64,000 nt of DNA, from contig NZ_FTPP01000001.1 in the NCBI RefSeq assembly GCF_900156345.1, positions 1,860,001-1,924,000 on the forward strand, given 5' to 3'. This DNA comes from Pontibacter indicus (lineage in GTDB: Bacteria; Bacteroidota; Bacteroidia; Cytophagales; Hymenobacteraceae). Made by a program: the position numbers and the translations under genes. Each line of letters opens with the position of its first letter. The stretch's first letter is position 1. The notes below the pieces were generated by a model. It was not told the origin of the DNA, made no database searches, and was given only the letters and a program-made list of their open reading frames with translations. Positions 34,775 through 44,870 of this stretch are shown piece after piece.

Positions 34775-36709
34775 ATGATATTAGATTCTAAAATCCCGGA
34801 AGGCGCGTTAGCTGAAAAGTGGGATAAGCATAAATTCAATGTGAAGCTGGTAAACCCGGCCAACAAACGTAAATACGACATCATTGTAGTGGGTACCGGT
34901 CTTGCCGGTGCTTCTGCCGCTGCCACACTTGGCGAACTGGGCTATAACGTGAAAGCGTTCTGCTTCCAGGACTCCCCACGCCGTGCGCACTCCATTGCCG
35001 CACAGGGTGGTATCAACGCCGCCAAAAACTACCAGAACGACGGTGACTCTATTTTCCGTCTGTTCTACGACACCATCAAAGGGGGTGACTACCGTGCCCG
35101 CGAGGCCAACGTATACCGCCTGGCCCAGGTATCGGTTGACATCATTGACCAGTGCGTGGCACAGGGTGTGCCTTTCGCGCGTGAGTACGGCGGTCTGCTG
35201 GCTAACCGTTCATTCGGTGGAGCGCAGGTATCGCGTACGTTCTACGCCCGCGGCCAGACCGGACAGCAGCTGTTACTGGGTGCCTACTCTGCCCTGAACC
35301 GCCAAGTGGCTTACGGCAAAGTGAAGATGTACCCACGCACCGAGATGCTGGACCTGGTAATGGTAGACGGCAAAGCCCGCGGTATAGTGGTGCGTAACCT
35401 CATCACAGGTAAGATCGAATCGCACAGCGCGCATGCGGTGGTATTGGCAACAGGTGGCTACGGCAACGTGTTCTTCCTTTCTACCAACGCGATGGGCTCC
35501 AACGCAACGGCAGCCTGGAGAGCGCACAAGAAAGGTGCTTTGTTCGCCAACCCTTGCTTTACTCAGATTCACCCAACCTGTATCCCGGTATCCGGCGACT
35601 ACCAGTCGAAGCTGACGCTGATGTCGGAATCGCTGCGTAACGACGGTCGTGTTTGGGTACCGAAGACAGTAGAACTTGCCCAGCGCCTGCGCAAGGGTGA
35701 GATCAGAATAAACGATATCAAAGAAGAAGACCGCGATTACTACCTGGAGCGCAAATACCCTGCCTTCGGTAACCTCGTGCCACGCGACGTTGCTTCCCGC
35801 AACGCCAAACTGGTATGCGACGAAGGTCGCGGCGTTGGTGCCTCTGGCCTGGCCGTGTTCCTTGACTTTGCCGACGCGATCAAGCGCGAAGGTCAGCCGG
35901 CGATCGCTGCCAAGTATGGTAACCTCTTCGAGATGTATGCCAAGATCACGGACGAGAACCCGTACGAAAGCCCGATGCGCATTTACCCTGCGGTGCACTA
36001 CACCATGGGTGGCCTTTGGGTTGACTACAACCTGATGACTAACATCCCGGGTCTGTATGCTACTGGCGAGTGTAACTTCTCTGACCACGGCGCGAACCGC
36101 CTCGGTGCTTCAGCCCTGATGCAGGGTCTGGCCGACGGTTATTTCGTGATCCCTTACACCATCGGTGACTACCTGGCACAAACGCCTTACGCGAAAGTGA
36201 GCACAGATCACCCTGCATTTAAGGAAGCCGAGCAAAACGTGAAATCAATTACAGACCGTCTGCTTTCTATCAAAGGTAACCGCACTGTAGACGATTTCCA
36301 CAAGGCCCTTGGCCAGATCATGTGGGATTACTGCGGTATGGCCCGTAACGCCGAAGGTCTTCAGTTTGCCAAGCAGGAAATCCGCAAGTTGCGCGACGAG
36401 TTCTGGCAGAACGTGAAAGTAACTGGTGTGAACGAGGAGCTGAACCAGACACTAGAGAAAGCGCACCGCGTAGCTGACTTCCTGGAACTGGGTGAGCTGA
36501 TGGTTGACGACGCCTTGAACAGAAACGAATCGTGTGGTGGTCACTTCCGTGAGGAATACCAGACTCCGGAAAACGAGGCCCTGCGTGACGACGAGAACTA
36601 TGCCTACGTGGCAGCTTGGGAGTATACAGGTCCTGGCAACCAGCCGATCCTGCACAAAGAGGAGCTGAAGTTCGAGAACGTGAAGCTAACGCAGCGTAGC
36701 TACAAATAA
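34775..36709 (+). CDS. sdhA: succinate dehydrogenase/fumarate reductase flavoprotein subunit
   Basis: The 644-residue subunit oxidises succinate. It has the FAD Rossmann motif [20 protein letters not shown] (about 35-54), the flavin-linking histidine in [17 protein letters not shown], the substrate/catalytic stretch THPTC-like [12 protein letters not shown], active-site HYTMGG and the C-terminal [12 protein letters not shown]. Length is typical of B-type flavoproteins. It lies between sdhC and sdhB. Confidence 0.97.
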   Translation: MILDSKIPEGALAEKWDKHKFNVKLVNPANKRKYDIIVVGTGLAGASAAATLGELGYNVKAFCFQDSPRRAHSIAAQGGINAAKNYQNDGDSIFRLFYDTIKGGDYRAREANVYRLAQVSVDIIDQCVAQGVPFAREYGGLLANRSFGGAQVSRTFYARGQTGQQLLLGAYSALNRQVAYGKVKMYPRTEMLDLVMVDGKARGIVVRNLITGKIESHSAHAVVLATGGYGNVFFLSTNAMGSNATAAWRAHKKGALFANPCFTQIHPTCIPVSGDYQSKLTLMSESLRNDGRVWVPKTVELAQRLRKGEIRINDIKEEDRDYYLERKYPAFGNLVPRDVASRNAKLVCDEGRGVGASGLAVFLDFADAIKREGQPAIAAKYGNLFEMYAKITDENPYESPMRIYPAVHYTMGGLWVDYNLMTNIPGLYATGECNFSDHGANRLGASALMQGLADGYFVIPYTIGDYLAQTPYAKVSTDHPAFKEAEQNVKSITDRLLSIKGNRTVDDFHKALGQIMWDYCGMARNAEGLQFAKQEIRKLRDEFWQNVKVTGVNEELNQTLEKAHRVADFLELGELMVDDALNRNESCGGHFREEYQTPENEALRDDENYAYVAAWEYTGPGNQPILHKEELKFENVKLTQRSYK

Positions 36710-36791
36710 TTGATAATGAATAATTATGAATGATTAATGATTATCAACTCATTCGTAATTCATAATTTTTAATTCGTAATTAAAAAGAGAA
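36710..36791 (+). repeat. AT-rich low-complexity spacer between sdhA and sdhB
   Basis: The spacer is built of near-repeats of AATTATGAAT / ATTCATAATT in both orientations (for example AATAATTATGAATGATTAAT and TAATTCATAATTTTTAATTC). It can fold back on itself. It might tune processing or relative expression of the two subunits. It is not GC-rich enough for a terminator. Confidence 0.6.
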
Positions 36792-37574
36792 ATGGCTGGA
36801 AGTAATCCAAATGCTAAACCAATGGATCTCACATTGAAGATTTGGCGCCAAAAAGATAAAAACTCTGCAGGTCAGCTGGTAACCTACCCCTTGAACGGTA
36901 TATCTCCGGATATGTCTTTCCTGGAAATGCTCGACGTGCTCAACGAAGAATTACTGGTAAAAGGCGAAGAGCCTGTTGCCTTCGACCACGATTGCCGCGA
37001 AGGTATCTGCGGTATGTGTAGCTTGTTCATCAACGGCCGTGCACACGGTCCAGAGCGCGGCACAACCACTTGCCAGCTGCACATGCGTCACTTCAACCAC
37101 GGAGATACGATCACGATTGAGCCTTGGAGAGCAGCTGCTTTCCCTGTGCACAAAGACCTGATTGTAGACCGTTCTGCCTTCGATCGCATCCAGCAGGCGG
37201 GTGGTTATGTATCGGTGAACACAGGTGGTGTGCCCGATGCAAACGAAATTCCGATTCCGAAGACCATCGCGGACAAAGCGTTTGATGCGGCTACCTGTAT
37301 CGGTTGCGGCGCCTGCGTAGCGGCCTGTAAGAATGCCTCTGCCATGCTGTTCGTGAGCGCGAAGGTTTCGCAGCTGGCTATGTTGCCACAAGGTAAGGTA
37401 GAAGCTAAGACACGCGTGGAGAACATGGTGGCTCAGATGGACGTGGAAGGCTTTGGTGCCTGCTCTAACACAGGTGCCTGCGCGGCTGAGTGCCCGGTAG
37501 GTATATCACTGGACAACATTGCGATGATGAACCGTGAGTATCTGGGAGCGAAAGCAAGCTCCGAGAACGTATAG
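36792..37574 (+). CDS. sdhB: succinate dehydrogenase iron-sulfur subunit
   Basis: The 260-residue subunit passes electrons from FAD to quinone. It has the [2Fe-2S] cysteines in [15 protein letters not shown] and TTTCQLHM and two ferredoxin-type clusters in [13 protein letters not shown] and [14 protein letters not shown]. Order and length fit the B-type enzyme. It ends the sdhCAB operon before a clear terminator. Confidence 0.97.
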   Translation: MAGSNPNAKPMDLTLKIWRQKDKNSAGQLVTYPLNGISPDMSFLEMLDVLNEELLVKGEEPVAFDHDCREGICGMCSLFINGRAHGPERGTTTCQLHMRHFNHGDTITIEPWRAAAFPVHKDLIVDRSAFDRIQQAGGYVSVNTGGVPDANEIPIPKTIADKAFDAATCIGCGACVAACKNASAMLFVSAKVSQLAMLPQGKVEAKTRVENMVAQMDVEGFGACSNTGACAAECPVGISLDNIAMMNREYLGAKASSENV

Positions 37575-37596
37575 TCTTCCTGACTTAAATAAGCTT

Positions 37597-37629
37597 AAAA
37601 GGCGAGACAGGCAACTGTTCTCGCCTTTT
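37597..37629 (+). terminator. terminator of the sdh operon
   Basis: An 11-bp stem (AAAAGGCGAGA / TCTCGCCTTTT) with an 11-base loop lies 22 bases after the sdhB stop. Confidence 0.85.
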
Positions 37630-37721
37630 GCTTTTATATTCGCACAAATTATTTTGCTAGCCATACCTTTCTGCAAACCGTAGAGCTTACTCGCTGTTTA
37701 CAGAATGACAATACAAATTCT

Positions 37722-38246
37722 ATGATCACCATCATAACAGGCACCAACCGACCTTCCTCTAACTCTCGCGCTGTAGCCAACCTATACGCCCGGCTGCTGG
37801 ACGAGCGGCACATCGAGAACCAGATACTGGACCTGGCCGACCTGCCAGCCGACTTTACCGCCACCGCACTGTACGATAACATCGGCACAAACGAGGTCTT
37901 CAATGAGCTGAGCGCAGGTATAGGCACATCCGAGAAGTTCGTGTTCATTGTGCCAGAGTACAACGGCTCCTTCCCTGGCGTGCTCAAGGCTTTTATTGAT
38001 GGTCTTTCCTACCCCAACACTTTCCGCCACAAGAAGGCCGCTTTGGTAGGTCTTTCCTCCGGCGTACAAGGCAGCGGCTTGGCCATGAGTCACCTGACGG
38101 ACATCTTTAACTACCTGGGCATGCATGTGCTCGCCCTGAAGCCTCGGCTCGCTCAAATAGAGAAAAACTTTGATGGCACCGCTATCACAAACGAGCTATA
38201 CCTGGAGTTGCTGAATCAGCAGATCGATCAGTTTATTCACTTTTAG
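37722..38246 (+). CDS. NADPH-dependent FMN reductase family protein
   Basis: The 174-residue flavodoxin-fold protein has the FMN phosphate loop GTNRPSSNSRAVA near the N-terminus, VPEYNGSFPGVLKAFIDGLS (about 78-97), which is the flavin-contacting family signature, and a final helix. It reduces FMN or small quinone/azo substrates with NAD(P)H. The physiological substrate is unknown. It is monocistronic. Confidence 0.9.
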   Translation: MITIITGTNRPSSNSRAVANLYARLLDERHIENQILDLADLPADFTATALYDNIGTNEVFNELSAGIGTSEKFVFIVPEYNGSFPGVLKAFIDGLSYPNTFRHKKAALVGLSSGVQGSGLAMSHLTDIFNYLGMHVLALKPRLAQIEKNFDGTAITNELYLELLNQQIDQFIHF

Positions 38247-38635
38247 TCATCAGGCTATACCAACATTTTCCGATGGTAAACCAGCAGGTTATCCTATAAG
38301 TACTTGCCGCACGAGCTATACCTTGCAACAGGATGGTATATAGGTGGAAATAGAGGGTCCCTCCCCACGAGAGTTTAAGCCTTCGCAACTTGCTCACAAG
38401 ATCCTTTTAGGATGACAAAAGAATAGAATGAAACGACCCTGCCTGAAGGGGAGAATCTCCTGCATTGTAAACGTCGCCACCTCAGGTATAGGTATAGCCC
38501 AAGTATAGGTTGTAGGTAGAAGGAATAGAATGGAAAGGTGTAAGCGGAACAGGTATAATAAGCAAAAAGGCCTAAAACAAAAGAGCCCGCGGTGAAGGCG
38601 GGCTCTTTGCATTATTAGAAAACAGGATAAGTTGA
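38247..38635. other. intergenic region rich in GGTATAG words
   Basis: Across 389 bases I count at least four GGTATAG/CTATACC words (about 38255, 38319, 38485, 38491) plus looser forms (GGTATATAGG, AAGTATAGG, AGGTATAAT). The block AGATCCTTTTAGGATGACAA (38399-38418) looks like part of a dispersed repeat. The ftsZ terminator lies at the right end. No gene is seen. Confidence 0.55.
38580..38608 (-). terminator. terminator of the dcw cluster after ftsZ
   Basis: An 11-bp stem (AAAGAGCCCGC / GCGGGCTCTTT) lies 28 bases beyond the ftsZ stop and closes the thirteen-gene cluster. Confidence 0.85.
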
Positions 38636-40246
38636 TTAGTCTACATTGTCGTGCAGAAAGCGGTTGTCGCCGAGTATCTCGTTGTCGTCGTTCAGGTTGA
38701 AACGAGATATGTTGCGCTCAGAAGAATGTGCTACTGAATCAAGGGCCACGTTGCGGCGCAGGTATGCAGGCACATCCATCTTCTCTTTCATCGCCTCGCT
38801 CGTCGTCATGTCGGTGCTCAGCATTTTCAGGCGTTCGCGACGCTCGATCGCTTTCTGGCGCATCAGCTCTCGCTCTGCTTCCAGGCGTTTTGCTTCACGA
38901 GTGGCATAGTCTTCCTGCTGTGGTGCACCGAAACCGTTGCCGAACTCTTGTGTAGTAGAGCCTTCGAGGTTAAACACACGGCGCTGCGGCTGTTGCTGTA
39001 CAGGCTGCTGAGGCTGTGGTGCCTGTGGCTGCTGGTACTGCTGTTGCTGCGGCTGAACTGGCTGTTGTTGCGGCTGCTCTACCATCGGACGACGGATCTC
39101 GAACTGTTGCTGCACTGGCTGCGGCGGCTGAGGTGTAGCCACAGGCGCTACCACTGGCTCAGGCACGAAGTTCACCATCTTAGGCTGCTCCGGCTTGGCC
39201 GGCTCTGCTACTTCAATTTTTTTTTGGCTCTCTAAGTCAAATACTGTTTTTTTTGGCTCGATGATCGCCTCAGCTGTGCTCGCGAAACCAGTGGCGATAA
39301 CAGTTACACGGATGCTCTGACCCAGTGACGAGTCGATACCATGGCCGAAGATAACCTCTGCCTCCTGGCCGGCTTTGTCCTGGATGTATTCTGTGATCTC
39401 AGTCAGTTCGTCCATCTCCAGCTCTGCCTGGTCACCAGACATGATCGAAAGAAGGATTTTCTGAGCACCGTGGATGTCAGTGTTGTTCAGCAATGGAGAA
39501 GAAAGCGCTTCTTCAGCGGCACGGAGCGCACGGCCCTCGCCTTCTGTCGTTGCAGAACCCATCACTGCAGCGCCAGAATCTTTCATAACCGTCTTCACGT
39601 CTTCAAAGTCAACGTTGATTTCGGCTGTAACGGTAATGATTTCAGCAATAGATTTAGCGGCTGTGGTCAGCACGTTATCCGCCTTCGCGAAAGCCTCACG
39701 GATGGCCAGGTTCCCAAACATCTCGCGCAGCTTGTCATTGAGGATCACCAGGATCGTGTCGCAGTTCTCGCTCAGCTCTTTGATACCATTTTCGGCGGCA
39801 AGCTTTTTCTTACGTCCTTCGAATGCGAAAGGCGCTGTTACGATACCCACCGTCAGTATGCCCAATTCTTTGGCGACTTTAGCAATGACAGGTGCAGCAC
39901 CTGTACCGGTACCACCTCCCATACCAGCGGTGATGAAAACCATTTTGGTGTCGTTGCTCAGTAGCTCGCGTATCTCTTCTTTGCTTTCGAGGGCGGCGTG
40001 CTTTCCTTTCTCCGGGTTGGCACCGGCTCCCAGACCTTCGGTCAGGTTCAGGCCAATCTGAAGTTTGTTGGGTACGCTGCTGCTTTTCAAGGCCTGCATG
40101 TCCGTGTTGCAAATCACGAACTCTACGTCCTTGATGCCCTGGCCATACATGAAGTTTACCGCGTTGCTGCCTCCACCTCCGACGCCAATCACCTTAATGA
40201 TGGACTTGCCGCTTGCCGGCAGGTCAAAACTGTACATTGATGTCAT
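38636..40246 (-). CDS. ftsZ: cell division GTPase FtsZ with long Gln/Pro-rich linker
   Basis: The 536-residue tubulin homologue forms the division ring. It has VGGGGSNAV (about 22-30), the tubulin signature GGGTGTGAAP (110-119) and the T7 loop NVDFEDV (211-217). The GTPase core ends near 330. A linker of about 150 residues follows, strongly Gln/Pro-rich at about 375-450 with repeated QQPVQ/PQQ units. Then come a helical segment, the conserved tip DVPAYLRR and a further 35-residue tail ending HDNVD. The extended tail is a Bacteroidota feature by family knowledge. It is the last gene of dcw, 46 bases after ftsA. Confidence 0.97.
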   Translation of the reverse strand: MTSMYSFDLPASGKSIIKVIGVGGGGSNAVNFMYGQGIKDVEFVICNTDMQALKSSSVPNKLQIGLNLTEGLGAGANPEKGKHAALESKEEIRELLSNDTKMVFITAGMGGGTGTGAAPVIAKVAKELGILTVGIVTAPFAFEGRKKKLAAENGIKELSENCDTILVILNDKLREMFGNLAIREAFAKADNVLTTAAKSIAEIITVTAEINVDFEDVKTVMKDSGAAVMGSATTEGEGRALRAAEEALSSPLLNNTDIHGAQKILLSIMSGDQAELEMDELTEITEYIQDKAGQEAEVIFGHGIDSSLGQSIRVTVIATGFASTAEAIIEPKKTVFDLESQKKIEVAEPAKPEQPKMVNFVPEPVVAPVATPQPPQPVQQQFEIRRPMVEQPQQQPVQPQQQQYQQPQAPQPQQPVQQQPQRRVFNLEGSTTQEFGNGFGAPQQEDYATREAKRLEAERELMRQKAIERRERLKMLSTDMTTSEAMKEKMDVPAYLRRNVALDSVAHSSERNISRFNLNDDNEILGDNRFLHDNVD

Positions 40247-40292
40247 GCTAAAATCTCCTGCTATTATGGGTTTCTAATAATTAAGCTTCTTA

Positions 40293-41591
40293 CTAATCGA
40301 TATCATCCGACAGAAGTCCTTTGATTCTGTCCAGAAATCCTTTGCCGCCACCGCTGTTTTCTTTGCTGGCTGGCTTGGTTACTACTTTGTTGTATACCTC
40401 CTGCTGCTGCACTTCCACATGCTTCTCCTCGCGCTGGTCAAGCGACTGATAGCCGGCCAGCACCAGGCCAACACCCGTTGCGTGCATCGGGCTCTTCACC
40501 GCGTCGATCTTCGACTTGCCCAGGTGCTCGTTCGGATAACCAATGCGGGTATCCATGCCGGTGATGTACTCCACCAACTGCACCAGATTCTGCAACTGAG
40601 CGCCTCCGCCCGTGATCACAATACCGGCCGCCAGGCTGTTGCTATACCCTGAACGAACAATCTCAGAGTAGATCAGTTCCACAATCTCCTCCATTCTTGC
40701 CTCAATAATATAGGCCAGGTTCTTCAGTGAGATCTCTTTCGGCGTACGGTCGCGGAGACCTGGGATCGAAACGATCTCATTTTCAGAGGCTTCGTCAGCA
40801 ATCGCCTTTCCAAACTTCACTTTAAGCTGCTCGGCCTGGTTCTGCATCACCATGCAGCCCTGCTTGATGTCGGACGTGATGATATTGCCGCCAAAAGGAA
40901 GAACTGCCGTATGACGGATAATATTGTCTTTGAAAATGGCAAGATCGGTTGTGCCGCCGCCAATGTCAACCAGCGCCACCCCTGCTTCCTTCTCCTCATC
41001 GCTGAGCACCGACATGCTGGATGCAAGCGGCTCCAGGATCAGGTTGTCGATCTCCAGTCCGGCACGGGCAATGCATTTATTGATATTGCTGATCGCGTTT
41101 GACTGCGCGGTGATGATGTGGAAGTTGCCCTCCAGACGCACACCCGACATACCTACCGGATCAATGATGCCTTCTTCGTAATCTACTTTGTACTCCTGCG
41201 GCATCACATGGATGATCTCACTTCCAGGAGGCGTCACCAGGCGGTACATATCGTTTGTCAGACGATTCACATCGTCCACTGTGATTTCGTCGTCTGTCAT
41301 CTGGCGCGTGATGCTGCCGTTGTGCTGCAGGCTCTTGATGTGCTGCCCGGCAATGCCTACGTTCACTACCTTGATGTTGATGCTCGCCTGATCTTCGGCC
41401 TGCTGAACTGCTTTCCTGATCGCCTCAACGGTTTTGTCGATATTGCTGACAATACCGCGTACCACTCCTTCCGAGATGGCTTTGCCCATCCCTAGAATTT
41501 CCAGCTTTCCATACTCATTCTTCCGACCAACAAGTGCGCAAACTTTGGTTGTGCCGATGTCCAAGCCTACTACAATTTTGTCGTTCTGCAT
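40293..41591 (-). CDS. ftsA: cell division protein FtsA
   Basis: The 432-residue actin-like ATPase tethers FtsZ to the membrane. It has the phosphate 1 motif VGLDIGTTKVCALVG, phosphate 2 VDIGGGTTDLAIF, the adenosine motif GIVITGGGAQL and a C-terminal amphipathic helix (KGFLDRIKGLL) for membrane binding. It lies 12 bases after ftsQ. Confidence 0.97.
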   Translation of the reverse strand: MQNDKIVVGLDIGTTKVCALVGRKNEYGKLEILGMGKAISEGVVRGIVSNIDKTVEAIRKAVQQAEDQASINIKVVNVGIAGQHIKSLQHNGSITRQMTDDEITVDDVNRLTNDMYRLVTPPGSEIIHVMPQEYKVDYEEGIIDPVGMSGVRLEGNFHIITAQSNAISNINKCIARAGLEIDNLILEPLASSMSVLSDEEKEAGVALVDIGGGTTDLAIFKDNIIRHTAVLPFGGNIITSDIKQGCMVMQNQAEQLKVKFGKAIADEASENEIVSIPGLRDRTPKEISLKNLAYIIEARMEEIVELIYSEIVRSGYSNSLAAGIVITGGGAQLQNLVQLVEYITGMDTRIGYPNEHLGKSKIDAVKSPMHATGVGLVLAGYQSLDQREEKHVEVQQQEVYNKVVTKPASKENSGGGKGFLDRIKGLLSDDID

Positions 41592-41603
41592 ATGCTGTAT
41601 ATG

Positions 41604-42365
41604 TTATTCACAAATAATCTGATCTTCGTACTCCACGTTGACTCTCTTATATTTATCCCAGCCCATCACGGGCAGTACTTCTTTATAAAAGACCATCAAC
41701 TTCTTAAATTTCTGTTCCGCTTCGCCCGGTTTCCCGAACTCAATGGTGTGCTCCCCTACCTGCGGCAGGAAAGTTACTTTGCCCTTTTCATCGATATGCA
41801 TCTGGGCTAATTGGGCTTTCCAAAACTGGTCGTTTTCGATGAAACGCAGCAGCGAAAGGTAAGCCTGACCTGTAGAGTCCTGGAAGAAATCCCGGCTGAA
41901 CGGTCTGCCGGACTGGGTCTTCGTAATAGGTATGACACGAGCGGTGTATCGGTCGGAAAGGGGCAGCATATTCCCCTCTGCGTCGATGTAGACATCCTGA
42001 TCTGGTCGTATAATTCTAGCTATAGGCCTGTTTTGTTTTATGCTTACTTGTATGTTTCCATCCAGTCCCTTAAACACCTCGGCTTCCTTCACAAAGCTAT
42101 GCGCTTCGATGCGCTTCTCCAGGTTTTTCAGGTCAATTTGCTGATTCGGTAAACCCTCCAATTTTCGTTCACCTTCGCGGGTTAGAAGGTCTCTTACTTC
42201 CTCTTCCCCAATAAAGTAATTGTTGTACTCATTATCAATATTTATTGACACTTTCTCACACTTTTTTTCATTTTGGCGAGAAGATGCAAATCCTGCAAGT
42301 GCGGCGATGGTAACCACGCTACAACATGCAAAAATTAAAGATTTTATTTTACTATTCAAGCCCAT
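41604..42365 (-). CDS. ftsQ: cell division protein FtsQ
   Basis: The 253-residue bitopic protein has one N-terminal membrane helix (about 8-27) and a periplasmic part with a POTRA-like region (about 40-115, VREL-like VRDLLTREG) and the FtsQ beta domain. The sequence is divergent, as usual for this family. Position between murC and ftsA supports the call. It begins 1 base after the murC stop. Confidence 0.88.
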   Translation of the reverse strand: MGLNSKIKSLIFACCSVVTIAALAGFASSRQNEKKCEKVSINIDNEYNNYFIGEEEVRDLLTREGERKLEGLPNQQIDLKNLEKRIEAHSFVKEAEVFKGLDGNIQVSIKQNRPIARIIRPDQDVYIDAEGNMLPLSDRYTARVIPITKTQSGRPFSRDFFQDSTGQAYLSLLRFIENDQFWKAQLAQMHIDEKGKVTFLPQVGEHTIEFGKPGEAEQKFKKLMVFYKEVLPVMGWDKYKRVNVEYEDQIICE

Positions 42366-42366
42366 T

Positions 42367-43761
42367 TCAGTTATTTTCTAAAATATTTTTTATAGGCTTC
42401 ACTAACGTATCGATATCCCCGGCACCAACAGTTGCCAGCACCTCAAAATCAACGTTTTCTGCCAAATACGTCACCACATCTTCTTTATGCAGGAGACGTT
42501 TTTTTGGACCGTTTACCAGCCCCAAAATCATTTCTGACGTTACGCCTTCAATTGGCTTTTCCCGTGCTGGATAGATATCCAGCAGCATCAGTTCGTCGGC
42601 AGCGCTCAGGCTTTGTGCAAATTCGGTTGCGAAGTCACGCGTACGGCTGAACAAATGCGGTTGAAATACCACTGTCAGTTTTTTATCCGGGTAAATGGCA
42701 CGCAACGAGTTCATCAATGCGTCGATCTCTTTCGGGTGGTGTGCGTAGTCGTCGATGTATACCTTGCCCTGCCCTTCGTACACCATTTCGAAGCGTCGTT
42801 TCACACCGCGGTAACTTGCCAATGCCTCACGCAGTTTGTCTTCCGACACACCCATGATCTGCCCCGCTATCAGCGCAGCCAGTGCGTTCTCCACATTGTG
42901 ATATCCGGGCAAAGCCAGCTTCAGACGGGCTATGTTACCGAAGGGTGTTTCCACGTCAAAACAGAAGCTGTATCCCTGTATCTCAACCTGTTGCACATGG
43001 CCCTCGCCTTCGTTCAGACTATACCGGATCACCTGCACCCCATCCTGCACTTTTTGGAGTAAGCGCGGATCAATGGCGCTGTGCAAAATCAGGTAGCCAC
43101 CGGGCTTCACTTGGCTGATGAACTTCTGGAAGGTTCGGATCATCTCCTCCTTGTCGCCATAGATATCCAAGTGATCGGGATCAGCCGAGGTCACGATGGC
43201 GATGTCCGGATACAGTGTCAGGAAAGATCGGTCGTACTCGTCTGCCTCTACCACAATGGTTTCCTGCTCTGCCGTGCCTTTCCCGATCAAAAGGTTCGAG
43301 TTCAGGTTCGTGGCGATGCCTCCCAGGAAAGCAGAGCAGTCCACGCCGCCTTCGTGCAGCAAATGCGTCACGATGGAAGAAGTCGTCGTTTTGCCATGCG
43401 TACCCGCCACAGCCACGGTATAAGCCGAACCCGTGATGATACCCAACACCTCGGAGCGCTTCTTGATGGTATAGCCGTTTTCCTTCAGGTAGGCCCACTC
43501 GGTATGATCGGCAGGTATAGCTGGCGTGAGCACCACTAATGTAGCGGCTTTGTTATCCAGTATTTCTTGTGGCAAGTGGTTCACATCATCTTCATAATGC
43601 ACCCGGATGCCTTCCTGCTCCAGTGCCTCGGTGAGCGGGGTGCGCGTTTTGTCGTAGCCCCATACCGGAAGCTTCCGGGCATTGAACCAGCGGGCGATGG
43701 CACTCATGCCGATGCCGCCGATACCCAGGAAATAGATATAGCTATAGTCTTCCAGTCTCAC
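42367..43761 (-). CDS. murC: UDP-N-acetylmuramate--L-alanine ligase
   Basis: The 464-residue ligase adds L-Ala to UDP-MurNAc. It opens with IYFLGIGGIGMSAIARWF (UDP-binding) and carries the ATP motif VAVAGTHGKTTTSS, the conserved EADEYDRSF and a C-terminal HHPKEIDAL and QPHLFSRT. It overlaps murG by 4 bases. Confidence 0.97.
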   Translation of the reverse strand: MRLEDYSYIYFLGIGGIGMSAIARWFNARKLPVWGYDKTRTPLTEALEQEGIRVHYEDDVNHLPQEILDNKAATLVVLTPAIPADHTEWAYLKENGYTIKKRSEVLGIITGSAYTVAVAGTHGKTTTSSIVTHLLHEGGVDCSAFLGGIATNLNSNLLIGKGTAEQETIVVEADEYDRSFLTLYPDIAIVTSADPDHLDIYGDKEEMIRTFQKFISQVKPGGYLILHSAIDPRLLQKVQDGVQVIRYSLNEGEGHVQQVEIQGYSFCFDVETPFGNIARLKLALPGYHNVENALAALIAGQIMGVSEDKLREALASYRGVKRRFEMVYEGQGKVYIDDYAHHPKEIDALMNSLRAIYPDKKLTVVFQPHLFSRTRDFATEFAQSLSAADELMLLDIYPAREKPIEGVTSEMILGLVNGPKKRLLHKEDVVTYLAENVDFEVLATVGAGDIDTLVKPIKNILENN

Positions 43762-44870
43762 TTGATCAACTTTAACAGTTCATTTACAATATCGACAGCG
43801 GCATTTGGCCGCGCCAGTTTCAGTATGTTCTGCGCCAGACGGTGCTGCTCTGCTTCATTTCCGGCCAGCTCCAGTGCAGTCGGCACCAATTTCTGCTGTG
43901 CTTCGGCATCTCGCACCAACAGGGCGGCCTGCTCCTGCACCAGCGACATGGCATTCTTGGTCTGGTGGTCTTCAGCCACGTTTGGCGAAGGCACCAGTAT
44001 GCTCGGCTTCCCGGCCAGACACAACTCCGAAATCGAGAGTGCTCCGGCTCTGGAGACCACCACATCGGCGGCGGCATAGGCCAGGTCCATCTGTCGGATG
44101 AAATCAAAAGCCCGTATACCTGCCGCAGCAAACGGTTTTTCCAATTCCTGCGCCTGTGGGTAAAAGGCTCTGCCCGTCTGCCAGATCAGTTGGTAACCCG
44201 CGTCTGCAATTTGCTGCAGCCCGGCGGCCATGCTTTGGTTGATCGTTCTGGCACCCAGGCTTCCGCCTATCACCAAAATCGTTTTCTTTTCAGAGGTCAG
44301 CCCGAAGTGCAACAAGGCCTCGCGGCGTTTGCCCTCCAGCTCCATGATGTCCTTGCGAACCGGGTTGCCCGTCAGCACCAGCTTTTCGGCCGGAAAGAAG
44401 GCCTCCATGTTGTTGTAGGCCACACAGATTTTCTGCACCCGCTTGGCCAGCAGTTTATTGGTGATGCCGGCATAGGAATTTTGCTCTTGCACCAGCGCCG
44501 GTATACCTTGCCTGGTAGCTGCATACAACAGCGGACCGCTCGCATAACCACCCACGCCCACTACCGCATCGGGTTTGAAATCGCGGATGATCTTGTTCGA
44601 CATCCGGATGCTGGAGATCACTTTCCAGGGGAAAGAGAGGTTGTCCAGTGTGAGGCGGCGCTGCAGTCCGCTGATCCAGAGACCCACAATCTTATACCCT
44701 GCTTCCGGCACGCGTGTCATTTCCATACGCCCGATCGCACCCACAAACAGGATTTCGGCATCAGGATGCACCACCTTGATCTGGTTGGCAATGGCAATGG
44801 CCGGGTAGATGTGCCCGCCAGTGCCGCCACCGCTGATGATGAAGCGATATGGACGCTGCGGATTAGGCAT
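43758..44870 (-). CDS. murG: undecaprenyldiphospho-muramoylpentapeptide GlcNAc transferase
   Basis: The 370-residue GT-B enzyme makes lipid II from lipid I at the inner membrane. It has the N-terminal GGGTGGHIYPA loop, VQEQNSYAG in the acceptor domain, GGSLGA and the UDP-GlcNAc site (VVSRAGALSISELCLAGKPS). It overlaps ftsW by 8 bases and murC by 4 bases. Confidence 0.97.
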   Translation of the reverse strand: MPNPQRPYRFIISGGGTGGHIYPAIAIANQIKVVHPDAEILFVGAIGRMEMTRVPEAGYKIVGLWISGLQRRLTLDNLSFPWKVISSIRMSNKIIRDFKPDAVVGVGGYASGPLLYAATRQGIPALVQEQNSYAGITNKLLAKRVQKICVAYNNMEAFFPAEKLVLTGNPVRKDIMELEGKRREALLHFGLTSEKKTILVIGGSLGARTINQSMAAGLQQIADAGYQLIWQTGRAFYPQAQELEKPFAAAGIRAFDFIRQMDLAYAAADVVVSRAGALSISELCLAGKPSILVPSPNVAEDHQTKNAMSLVQEQAALLVRDAEAQQKLVPTALELAGNEAEQHRLAQNILKLARPNAAVDIVNELLKLIK

